Source of the DNA: Rikenellaceae bacterium | GTDB taxonomy: Bacteria; Bacteroidota; Bacteroidia; Bacteroidales; UBA932 | Length of the DNA stretch: 8,949 nt | Assembly: GCA_900769735.1 (NCBI GenBank) | Contig: CAAGHY010000204.1 | Location: 1 to 8,949, forward strand | Direction of reading: 5' to 3' | Shown: positions 1 to 6,510 of the stretch, one piece after another | Position numbering within the stretch: the first letter of the stretch is position 1 | Layout of the letters: every line of letters starts with the position of its first letter | Program-made: the position numbers and the translations under genes | Notes under the pieces: generated by a model | Told to the model about the DNA's origin: nothing | The model's input: the letters and a program-made list of their open reading frames with translations, nothing else | The model's database searches: none

Positions 1-20
1 AACCTGAAAAATGTATATAT

Positions 21-53
21 AAGAAAACCGGATCAAAATTACTTTTGACCCGG
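21..53 (-). terminator. Rho-independent terminator closing the operon
   Basis: On the minus strand, bases 53 to 43 (CCGGGTCAAAA) pair with bases 38 to 28 (TTTTGATCCGG) around a 4-base GTAA loop. The 11-bp stem is complete if one G-U wobble is allowed. It is followed at once by a T-rich run (TTTTCTT, bases 27 to 21). On the plus strand the same pair is an A/C mismatch and no T-run sits next to the stem, so the signal is oriented for the minus-strand operon. It begins about 28 bases after the thioesterase stop codon, as expected for the end of the transcription unit. Confidence 0.88.
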
Positions 54-81
54 CCTCATGTCCTTTTTTAGAAAGAGGATA

Positions 82-537
82 CTATTTGATTCCCCATTTC
101 TCTTTCCATTTGATGAAGAACTCCGGAGTGTTGATGTCAATCTCATTACTTTCCACAAAGGTGAATACCTGAAGGCTGCGGCCCATTGCGGCTACTGCCA
201 TATCGGATTCCCTGTAGATTACATATTCCATAAGGATTTTTGCCCCTTTGGTGTTTACAAAGCGGGTTTCTACAATTGCCGTGTCGCCGTGTTTGAGTGG
301 CATTATGTAGTCAAGCTCCAGTTTTACAATTGGAATGTAGTATCCTTCATCTGTAATGGTTGTGTAGCTGAGTCCTCCAAACTCACGTCCGAAAGCCTCG
401 CGGCCGTCTTCAAAGTAGCGTACATACTCTCCGTGCCATACAACGCGCATAGCATCAACTTCGCTGAAGCGTACCCTCAATTTGGTTCTGTTTACAAGAG
501 AGGGCTCTGATAAAGTAAGTCTGTGAACTCTGGTCAT
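82..537 (-). CDS. Acyl-CoA/acyl-ACP thioesterase, 4HBT hotdog family
   Basis: A 151-residue single-domain hotdog protein of the 4-hydroxybenzoyl-CoA thioesterase/YbgC type, predicted to hydrolyse or help transfer an acyl thioester in the cytoplasm. The diagnostic N-terminal part is residues 22-43: VRFSEVDAM, then VVWHGEYVRYFEDGR. D28 sits at the usual catalytic Asp position and the helix carries Y38, Y41, F42 and E43. Length is normal for the family (130-150). The ATG at 537 is the only sensible start and leaves about 20 residues before the domain. It is the last gene of the operon, 48 bases after the lolA-like gene and just before the terminator. Aryl polyene clusters also carry a thioesterase (ApeK-type) beside the LolA and exporter genes, so product release or editing of stalled chains is the likely role. 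The substrate cannot be read from sequence. A 150-codon open frame lies opposite on the plus strand but resembles no family and is taken as a shadow. Confidence 0.9.
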   Translation of the reverse strand: MTRVHRLTLSEPSLVNRTKLRVRFSEVDAMRVVWHGEYVRYFEDGREAFGREFGGLSYTTITDEGYYIPIVKLELDYIMPLKHGDTAIVETRFVNTKGAKILMEYVIYRESDMAVAAMGRSLQVFTFVESNEIDINTPEFFIKWKEKWGIK

Positions 538-576
538 AACGTATTGCTTTTTAGCTCAAACAACCTGCAGGGACGG

Positions 577-598
577 AAAGTTCAATTAATTGAACTTT
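577..598. repeat. Perfect 22-bp palindrome over the lolA-like stop codon
   Basis: The half-site AAAGTTCAATT (577-587) is followed directly by its exact reverse complement AATTGAACTTT (588-598). The palindrome includes the last codons and the TAA stop (586-588) of the lolA-like gene. In RNA it could fold as a 9-bp stem with a UUAA-type loop. No T-run follows on the minus strand (CCGTCCC comes next), so it is not a standard terminator. It could be a regulator-binding site, an mRNA stability or processing hairpin between the lolA-like gene and the thioesterase gene, or chance. The symmetry is seen directly; the function is unknown. Confidence 0.6.
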
Positions 599-1182
599 TT
601 AACCGGAGTCTCGTAAACGGTGTAGTTGCCGTTAGGCTCAACCATCTTCATTACGCAAAGTGAAAGGTCCTTTTTGCTGTAGCTGAGTACAAGCTCAACG
701 TACTGGCTCTTTGCACCTTTGCCTTTGGTTAGGGTAAAGATGTAGTACTGGGGAGTCTCCTCAAATTTCACCTGAGCATTGGTCTCTGCAATAACACCGT
801 TTACATCACCGCCTACGCTGTAAAGAAGGGTGTTCTTAAGGGTTGCCATACGGCCGTCACCCTTCACATTCTGGTTTCTTTTCTGTTTGCCGCTTATAAG
901 GGTAAGGGCATCGCCGTTAATCTCCAGAAGGTCACCTTCAGGGGTGGTGTAATCCATCTTCAACTGAGACGGACGTACGTATGTAAGGTCTCCCTCAGAT
1001 TTAAGCTCTTTCTCCATCATTACCATATTCACAGTTTTTGAAAACTTGCAGGTAACGGTGTTGTATTTTGCATTGGCCTGGGCAATTTTTGCAATGGCTG
1101 CATCACACTCAGGAGAGTTTTGTGCATTTGCTGCAAATACAGCAGCAAAAAGGATAGCTATACAAGTGAAAAATCTTTTCAT
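586..1182 (-). CDS. LolA-like periplasmic lipid/lipoprotein carrier
   Basis: A 198-residue secreted protein. The N-terminus is a classic Sec signal peptide (MKRF, then a hydrophobic core, then AANA), with probable cleavage after A20 before QNSPE. There is no lipobox, so it should be soluble in the periplasm. Residues 45-100 show the LolA pattern: CKFSKTV, then GDLTYVRPSQLKMDY, then EINGDALTLISGKQ, the strands forming the open half-barrel that holds acyl chains. The mature part has cysteines at 26, 45 and 176; C26 and C45 might form a disulfide. It starts 44 bases after the FabG-like gene and shares the operon with an MMPL exporter. Housekeeping lolA is not normally found with ketosynthase and ACP genes, whereas aryl polyene and flexirubin clusters carry their own copy (ApeL-type). 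It therefore probably ferries the lipid product from the inner-membrane exporter to the outer membrane. Family assignment is good; the cargo is inferred. Confidence 0.85.
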   Translation of the reverse strand: MKRFFTCIAILFAAVFAANAQNSPECDAAIAKIAQANAKYNTVTCKFSKTVNMVMMEKELKSEGDLTYVRPSQLKMDYTTPEGDLLEINGDALTLISGKQKRNQNVKGDGRMATLKNTLLYSVGGDVNGVIAETNAQVKFEETPQYYIFTLTKGKGAKSQYVELVLSYSKKDLSLCVMKMVEPNGNYTVYETPVKKFN

Positions 1183-1226
1183 TATAAGTTATATTTGAAT
1201 TGGACGCCAAAAATAAGCATCCTGTT

Positions 1227-1955
1227 TTATGAATACAAGCCTCCGTTAATTGAAATCACCTCACCGGTAATGTACGAAGCATCCTTAGAGCAAAGGAATC
1301 CGACAAGGGCTGCAACCTCCTCAGGATTACCAAAACGTCCTGCAGGAATCTGTGCTACAAGCTCCTCCTCGTTAAGGCCGTCAACCATATCGGTTTTAAT
1401 GAAGCCTGGAGCAATTGCATTAACAGTAACACCTCTCTTTCCAACCTCCTGTGCAAGAGCTTTTGTAGCGGCAATGATACCACCTTTGGCAGCAGAGTAG
1501 TTGGTCTGTCCAGGCAATCCTTTTAGTCCCGACAGTGATGCCACATTGATTACCCTTCCGAATTTCTTTCTCAACATAGGCTGTACAAGCGGCTGGGTAA
1601 CATTGTAGAAACCGTTCAAGCCAATACCAATTACCTTGTACCAGTCCTCAGAAGGCATTAGAGGAAGGATATTGTCTTTTCTGATGCCGGCATTGTTCAC
1701 CACAACCTCAATGTACTCACCTTTGTGGGCAGCCTGCCAACCTGTAATTGCAGCAGTTGTCTCCTCAAGGTTTGATACGTCAAATTTCAAGAGCTCTCCG
1801 GTGCTGCCTGCCTCTTCAATAAGTTTCAGGGTCTCAACAGCCTGAGCCTCGTTTGATACATAGTTTACAATTATGTGGTATCCCATAGAAGCCAGTTTCA
1901 CAGAAATGGCTCTTCCAATTCCACGGCTTCCGCCTGTTACTAGTGCATATTTCAT
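1227..1955 (-). CDS. fabG: 3-oxoacyl-ACP reductase, FabG-like SDR
   Basis: A 242-residue classical short-chain dehydrogenase that reduces 3-ketoacyl-ACP to 3-hydroxyacyl-ACP with NADPH. Visible motifs are the cofactor loop TGGSRGIG (7-14), NNAG (87-90), and the catalytic tetrad N114, S140, Y153 and K157 (YSAAK context), then the APGFIKTDM segment (182-190) and the C-terminal ITGEVISINGG. Length and motifs fit FabG, and all catalytic residues are present. The ATG at 1955 puts the nucleotide-binding strand right at the N-terminus, as usual. It lies 35 bases after the FAD oxidoreductase gene and 44 bases before the lolA-like gene. The context (ketosynthase, ACP, two dehydratases) points to the cluster-specific ketoreductase (ApeQ-type in aryl polyene clusters) rather than the housekeeping fatty acid enzyme. 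Nothing in the sequence alone separates the two roles. Confidence 0.93.
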   Translation of the reverse strand: MKYALVTGGSRGIGRAISVKLASMGYHIIVNYVSNEAQAVETLKLIEEAGSTGELLKFDVSNLEETTAAITGWQAAHKGEYIEVVVNNAGIRKDNILPLMPSEDWYKVIGIGLNGFYNVTQPLVQPMLRKKFGRVINVASLSGLKGLPGQTNYSAAKGGIIAATKALAQEVGKRGVTVNAIAPGFIKTDMVDGLNEEELVAQIPAGRFGNPEEVAALVGFLCSKDASYITGEVISINGGLYS

Positions 1956-1990
1956 AATATTCAGTTTTAGGGAAATCTCTTCCCGATAAA

Positions 1991-3607
1991 TTACTCAAAT
2001 TTCAAATCCTTCACTGCCGCCTCCATTCCAATGATTTGGGCACAGGTGAAAAAGGATGTCATACTAACTCCAAGTACCCCGTGCAGGTTAAGTGACTGCC
2101 CTGTGAGGTAAAGGTTCTCCAGCGGTGTTTTTGGGGTAAGGAGGGTAAGCATAAGGTTGTTGTAATCCTTCCTTATTCCATAGGCCGAACCGCACGTTGT
2201 GGCGGTGTAGTCTTTGTATGTAAGAGGTGTGCTGGTATATACCCTCTCAATAGCATTTTCCAGCCCCGGTATTACCGTTGAGGCCAGTTTTATGCAGCCG
2301 TGCAGCTTCTCCTCCTTAAGGGCATTGTACTCTGCAGGTCTGTGCCCAATTTTTGAACCCTCAAACTGTTCCACCTCTTCCCAATTCATAGGTGTAAGCA
2401 AATCCAGGGCCAAAGCGTTTCCCTGCAGCGGGTTGCTAATGCCGCACCCTGCCTGTCCGTATCCGGAAGCGTTTCCGCCGGTTGGTGCGTTTGCTCCCGC
2501 AGGGTTGTAGTAGCTTACAAGTACCCTTGACACATCGCCTCCCTTTTCTGTGAACGGTGCCCACATACTCTTGCCATCCCCCAGTGTGTATACATATTGG
2601 TTGCGGTTAAGGTATGGTACCATTCCCGGTTTGAGGGCAATGTTGGCGGTAAACATTCCAAAGGTGTTCTCAAGTCTGTTTATTCTGTTGCGGTACACTT
2701 TGCGCAATCCGGCTCCCTCTCCTACAAGGTTTATTGTGGTTGCCGGGTGCAGGTTGGAGATTATATGCTTTGCGGCTATGTGCTCTCCGTTTGCAAGGTA
2801 CAGCCCGTCGGGAAGAATTTCTGTAACCTCACATCCTGTAAGGATTGTGCCTCCCATTTCCTTTATGCCGGCTGCAAGTGCTTCTGCTATGAGGTTTCCC
2901 CCTCCCTGCAGTCTGTAGGCACTCTCAATGAAAGAGTTGTTTATCTGGGCAAATGTGTACAGCGGCAGGTTTGCTCCAAGTTCCATCTTAAGCGATGTGC
3001 CGCTCAGAACTTCCCTTAATAGAGGGTCTGTAATGGTTTCCTGCAGGAATTCCTGTGCGGAACGGGCAAACAGGGAACCTGTAAACACATCTTCCGCAGC
3101 TTTGGGGGAGAGGCTCCTTGGAAGGGATTCTCCAACCTCCTTAAGGAATGCGGCATATTTTTTCAGGTTTTCCTTTTGTGCAGGGAAATATTCGCTCATT
3201 TTCTCCACAAATGCATTGTGGCCGTTGGCAAACATATAGCTGCGGCCGTTTATGTTTACCTCATCAAATGCCTCCGGATCCATTTTTACCCAAGGGAGAT
3301 TGAGGAGTCCGAAATACCTGAACAGGGTATTGAGCGGCTGCCCCTGGTCAAGTCCTCCCACATAGTGCATTCCGGCATCAAATTCAAGTGAGCCTTCTGC
3401 ACCACGGCGGCGGTAGCTCTGCAGGCATCCTCCCAAAATGGGATTCTTCTCCACAATGCATACATTCAAGCCGTTTTTGGCCAGGATGTATCCGCATTGC
3501 AAGCCTCCAAGTCCTCCACCTGCAATTGCAACATCGCACTGTGAAGGGATACTGTCTCTCCCTCCACAGGTACTGCAACTGTTGTTTATATTATTTCTTT
3601 CTGGCAT
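1991..3607 (-). CDS. FAD-dependent oxidoreductase, phytoene desaturase/retinol saturase-like
   Basis: A 538-residue flavoprotein of the CrtI / carotenoid isomerase / all-trans-retinol 13,14-reductase group, predicted to desaturate, isomerise or saturate a conjugated polyene. It starts with a Rossmann dinucleotide motif (CDVAIAGGGLGG, residues 24-35) and E53 at the end of the second strand (CIVEKN). FDAGMHYVGG (76-85) resembles the GIHYIG-type segment of retinol saturases. The C-terminal FAD motif is YLTGQSLNLHGVLGVSMTSF (500-519). ATG 3607 was chosen: a longer TTG start at 3664 would add 19 unrelated residues and lie deep in the exporter gene. The start overlaps the exporter's 3' end by 17 bases, suggesting coupled translation. 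Oddities are a short Cys-rich N-terminal tail (CSTC at 11-14, C24) and a Gly/Ala/Asn-rich insertion at about 369-400. Flexirubin-type clusters of Bacteroidota often carry such an enzyme. The direction of the reaction is unknown. Confidence 0.87.
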   Translation of the reverse strand: MPERNNINNSCSTCGGRDSIPSQCDVAIAGGGLGGLQCGYILAKNGLNVCIVEKNPILGGCLQSYRRRGAEGSLEFDAGMHYVGGLDQGQPLNTLFRYFGLLNLPWVKMDPEAFDEVNINGRSYMFANGHNAFVEKMSEYFPAQKENLKKYAAFLKEVGESLPRSLSPKAAEDVFTGSLFARSAQEFLQETITDPLLREVLSGTSLKMELGANLPLYTFAQINNSFIESAYRLQGGGNLIAEALAAGIKEMGGTILTGCEVTEILPDGLYLANGEHIAAKHIISNLHPATTINLVGEGAGLRKVYRNRINRLENTFGMFTANIALKPGMVPYLNRNQYVYTLGDGKSMWAPFTEKGGDVSRVLVSYYNPAGANAPTGGNASGYGQAGCGISNPLQGNALALDLLTPMNWEEVEQFEGSKIGHRPAEYNALKEEKLHGCIKLASTVIPGLENAIERVYTSTPLTYKDYTATTCGSAYGIRKDYNNLMLTLLTPKTPLENLYLTGQSLNLHGVLGVSMTSFFTCAQIIGMEAAVKDLKFE

Positions 3608-6071
3608 CCTTCCACTTTTTGTATACGTTGAACAGGAACGGCTCAAGTGTATAGGTAATGGCAATTGTTGAGGCCATACCTATAAGGGTTGAAAGTCCTA
3701 TTGAACTGATGGCAGGGTGTACGGCAAACATCAATGATGCAATGCTGAGGATAAGTACCACAGCAGAGAAGAAGATGGCTGTTTTGTGGAAGGTAAGGAG
3801 TCTAGGGTTGTCCTTGCCCAACAGGCCGTCCATTACAAAGATGCTGTAGTCTACACCAATACCAAAGATGAATGTGGAGATTACAATGTTGATAAGGTTG
3901 AACTCAAGTCCGAACATCCCCATTACTCCAAGTACAATGTACCAGCTCATACTCATTGGCAGGAATGCAATCAGTGCAATTGCAAGGTTGCGGAATGAAA
4001 GGAGCAGTACAATCAGTACAAAAAGTGATGAGATGCCAAGCACTACGTTGAAGTCATCGTTAAGAAGCTCCACCATATTCTGGGTGTAGAAGAACGGGTC
4101 AACCACTATTATTGCGTTTGAAGGGATACCTTCAGTCTCTTTTACAAGGGTGTTGCTTACTGTAAGCATATCCTCAGGGAGTGCCTGTGCAGATGTGAAC
4201 ACCAGCCAGGTGCTGTCTGTACACTCCACAAGGTTTGCCTGCAAGCCTTCCGGAATGATGCCTGCATCAATCAGAGAGTTTGCCTCAAACTCAGCCTGTG
4301 TAAGCTCCATAAACGGCTCAAACATACCGTCCTTGAAGCCCTGGGCTTTTCCGCTGCGGTTAATGAGTTTGCGGGTCTGCTCCACTTTTTCAGGGGTCCA
4401 GTAGTTCTCCCACAAGGAAATTCTCTCTTCAATCACATTGCTTGGAAGAAGCAGCATTGCAGAGTTGGTGTATTTCTTTATAAGTCCTTTCTCTGCCAGT
4501 TCCCTGCATTTTTTCTCCAATGCAATGTTGTAGGTAAGGGCACTGTCAAGGTCTTTTGAAAGTACTGCGTAGAATTTGCTCTCCATTCCCGGCATTGTTT
4601 TCTGGGCAAGAAGCTCAGAAGAGCGCATTACATCAGGCTCATAGTGGCCTATGTTCCTTAGGTTGGAATCAAATCCAACGTTTCTGCCGGTGAACAGGCA
4701 AACTGCAAATATTATAAGAACTGATACAACAAGCCAGGTCTTCTTCTCAAACGGATATGTGTTGAGTTTCTCAATAAAGTTGAAAGCCTTCTGGTTTATT
4801 CTGTTGTTCTCCGGGTTGAAGAAATGTGGCAGGAACACAAGGCAGAATACGGTTGTACCAACCATTCCCAAAGATGCAAACAGACCAAAGTCTGAAAGGA
4901 GTTCAGATTTGGTGAAAAGCAATCCTGCAAACGCACCAATGGTGGTAAGGCTACCCATAATTACCGGTTTGGTCTGCTCACGCAAAACCGTTTCCGGGTC
5001 ACTTACATATTTGTAGTGGGTAAGCACGTGAAGGCAGTAGCTCAATGCCACACCAAGTACAATTGCTCCAATACCCAAGGCCATAAGTGACATTCCTCCC
5101 TTAATCAGGTATATTGTTGCCAAGGCAAAGAACGCTCCGTAAACTACAGGCACAAGCAGCATTAAAAGGGTGCTCTTGTTTCTGAAGCAGAACCAGATGA
5201 TAAGGCAGATAAGTACAAGTGAGAAGCTCAGGGTTGTAGCCAAGTCACTCTTAATCTGGCGGGAGTTGAATACACTCTGTACAGGTGCTCCGTGGAAAAG
5301 GATCTCAATTTCCGGATTCTCAGCCTCAAATTCTGCAATTTCCTCTTCCAGCATCTCCACCAGCCAGGTTCCCTGTTTGGAGTCAAATGATTTGAAGTTA
5401 GGGGAAAGGAATGCAAGGGCTACGGTGCTGTCAGGAGTAAAGAAATGTCCTTCAACCACTTTATATGCGCCTCCCATCATTCCTGCAATGTCCTTGTTCT
5501 GCTGCATGAAGATGTTGCGGATGGCAAGAGGGTCATTTCTTACTATATCATAATAGAACATTCCCTGTGCAGATGAAAGGAGCTCCACGTTCTGTGCCAT
5601 TACGGCATCTGCGTAGGTTGGGTTCAGAATTGAATCCAGGGCAGGGTAGAATTTGCTTTCCAGTACCTGCGGTACATTTTCAAACAGGTAGCCAAGGGCG
5701 TCCTGAAGCAGGTAGTCATCCAGTTTCCAGGTAAGGTCCGCTATGTAGTTTGTTGAGGTGTCCTTAAGCAGTACTGAATCTGCAAAAGAATCTGCAGCTT
5801 CTGCTAGAGTATAGTAGGTCTCCTCATTGTACTGTGTTGTGTCCTTAAGGAGGAACTCAATGAATATCTTGTCCTTTACCTTAAGGTTATTGAATGCAAA
5901 ACCTGCGGATTTGCTCTCGTCTGTGGATGGAAGAAGTTTTGAGATATCCTCTTCGTAAACCACTTTGCTGCCCAAAAAGACAAACAGTGCGGAGGTGGCA
6001 ATCAGCAGAGTGTAGAATAGAGCGCGGTTTTTGGCCAGCGTTCTGTACAGTTTGATTACTAGTTCGGTCAT
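3591..6071 (-). CDS. MMPL/RND-superfamily lipid exporter
   Basis: An 826-residue inner-membrane protein with the RND layout of two similar halves, so 12 membrane segments in total. TM1 is at about 17-35, followed by a large periplasmic loop (36-276) and TM2-6 (277-417). TM7 is at about 445-461, followed by a second loop (462-673) and TM8-12 (674-808). The proton-relay motif of TM10 is intact (FGIGVDYS, 736-743, D741). The matching TM4 motif is degenerate (LGVALSYC, 339-346), with Ser in place of Asp. It resembles the predicted exporters of aryl polyene clusters (ApeM-type) and MMPL lipid flippases rather than multidrug RND pumps, which are longer and have partner genes. ATG 6071 is preferred; an in-frame TTG at 6092 would add seven residues. 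It lies 34 bases after the second dehydratase gene and overlaps the next gene by 17 bases. The likely job is moving the finished polyene lipid to the periplasmic face for the LolA-like carrier. Confidence 0.9.
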   Translation of the reverse strand: MTELVIKLYRTLAKNRALFYTLLIATSALFVFLGSKVVYEEDISKLLPSTDESKSAGFAFNNLKVKDKIFIEFLLKDTTQYNEETYYTLAEAADSFADSVLLKDTSTNYIADLTWKLDDYLLQDALGYLFENVPQVLESKFYPALDSILNPTYADAVMAQNVELLSSAQGMFYYDIVRNDPLAIRNIFMQQNKDIAGMMGGAYKVVEGHFFTPDSTVALAFLSPNFKSFDSKQGTWLVEMLEEEIAEFEAENPEIEILFHGAPVQSVFNSRQIKSDLATTLSFSLVLICLIIWFCFRNKSTLLMLLVPVVYGAFFALATIYLIKGGMSLMALGIGAIVLGVALSYCLHVLTHYKYVSDPETVLREQTKPVIMGSLTTIGAFAGLLFTKSELLSDFGLFASLGMVGTTVFCLVFLPHFFNPENNRINQKAFNFIEKLNTYPFEKKTWLVVSVLIIFAVCLFTGRNVGFDSNLRNIGHYEPDVMRSSELLAQKTMPGMESKFYAVLSKDLDSALTYNIALEKKCRELAEKGLIKKYTNSAMLLLPSNVIEERISLWENYWTPEKVEQTRKLINRSGKAQGFKDGMFEPFMELTQAEFEANSLIDAGIIPEGLQANLVECTDSTWLVFTSAQALPEDMLTVSNTLVKETEGIPSNAIIVVDPFFYTQNMVELLNDDFNVVLGISSLFVLIVLLLSFRNLAIALIAFLPMSMSWYIVLGVMGMFGLEFNLINIVISTFIFGIGVDYSIFVMDGLLGKDNPRLLTFHKTAIFFSAVVLILSIASLMFAVHPAISSIGLSTLIGMASTIAITYTLEPFLFNVYKKWKDARKK

Positions 6072-6105
6072 AATTTTTTTCAGTGCCCGCAAGGGGGCTT
6101 CAAAT

Positions 6106-6510
6106 TTATTTTACAGGAGAAAGCTCTGCTGAAATCTCAAAGAATTTCACATCAGGTGCTCCCAATTTGCTTCCGGTAGCCTTCATCTTGTAAATCATTC
6201 CGGTTCCCTCTTTCTCCTCCTGGTTAAGGTGTATCTCCACCATAAGGTTAGGATGCTCGTGCGGAGTGATTACGGCAAGAAGTCTGTATTGTTTGATGTA
6301 ACTTACAAGAAGCTGTTCGTGTGCCATAATCTGTGCACACTCCTTTACCATCTGCAGTGAACATACTCCGGGGCACACTGGCTCCCCTGGGAAATGTCCC
6401 TCATAAACAGGGTGGGTGGGGATAAGATCTATCTTGAACTTACCGTGCTTGGTGTCTGAATTGGGGTAAGAGATCTTACGTATGTTAAAATAACTCTCTT
6501 GCAGTTTCAT
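6106..6510 (-). CDS. Hotdog-fold 3-hydroxyacyl-ACP dehydratase, FabZ/ApeI-like
   Basis: A 134-residue single hotdog domain. The core motif HPVYEGHFPGEPVCPGVCSL (33-52) matches the FabZ signature GHFPGxPxxPGV with the catalytic histidine at H39. The carboxylate normally found 14 residues later (Glu in FabZ) is Gln here (Q53, in LQMVKECAQ). It could act with His alone, use another acid, or pair with the neighbouring dehydratase, which keeps the Glu. The start codon ATG shares one base with the TAA stop of the preceding gene (TAATG), with a purine-rich AAGGGAAGA just upstream, so translation is probably coupled. The predicted role is removal of water from 3-hydroxyacyl-ACP to make the trans-2 double bond of a growing polyene. 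With no enoyl reductase beside it, the double bonds would be kept. A thioesterase-like hotdog role is less likely because of the HFPGxPxxPG motif. Confidence 0.85.
   Translation of the reverse strand: MKLQESYFNIRKISYPNSDTKHGKFKIDLIPTHPVYEGHFPGEPVCPGVCSLQMVKECAQIMAHEQLLVSYIKQYRLLAVITPHEHPNLMVEIHLNQEEKEGTGMIYKMKATGSKLGAPDVKFFEISAELSPVK

Noticed and set aside
58..510. 150-codon plus-strand open frame opposite the thioesterase gene
   Set aside because: It lies entirely antisense to a gene with clear family motifs, its translation shows no recognisable domain, and its start falls just past the terminator of the opposite operon. It is best read as a shadow frame.
3608..3664. Longer TTG start for the FAD oxidoreductase
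   Set aside because: It would extend the overlap with the exporter to over 70 bases and add residues unlike the family's N-terminus; ATG 3607 is sufficient.
2214..3671. Several plus-strand open frames of 70-140 codons opposite the FAD oxidoreductase gene
   Set aside because: They overlap one another in different frames, follow the codon pattern of the real minus-strand gene and show no domain or conserved motif.
3591..6071. Multidrug RND efflux pump
   Set aside because: It is shorter than HAE1-type pumps, has no membrane-fusion protein or TolC-like gene nearby, and sits with lipid biosynthesis and LolA-like genes.
6072..6092. TTG start for the exporter, seven residues longer
   Set aside because: ATG 6071 directly precedes a normal cytoplasmic N-terminus and TM1. 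The TTG cannot be excluded but has no supporting ribosome-binding signal.
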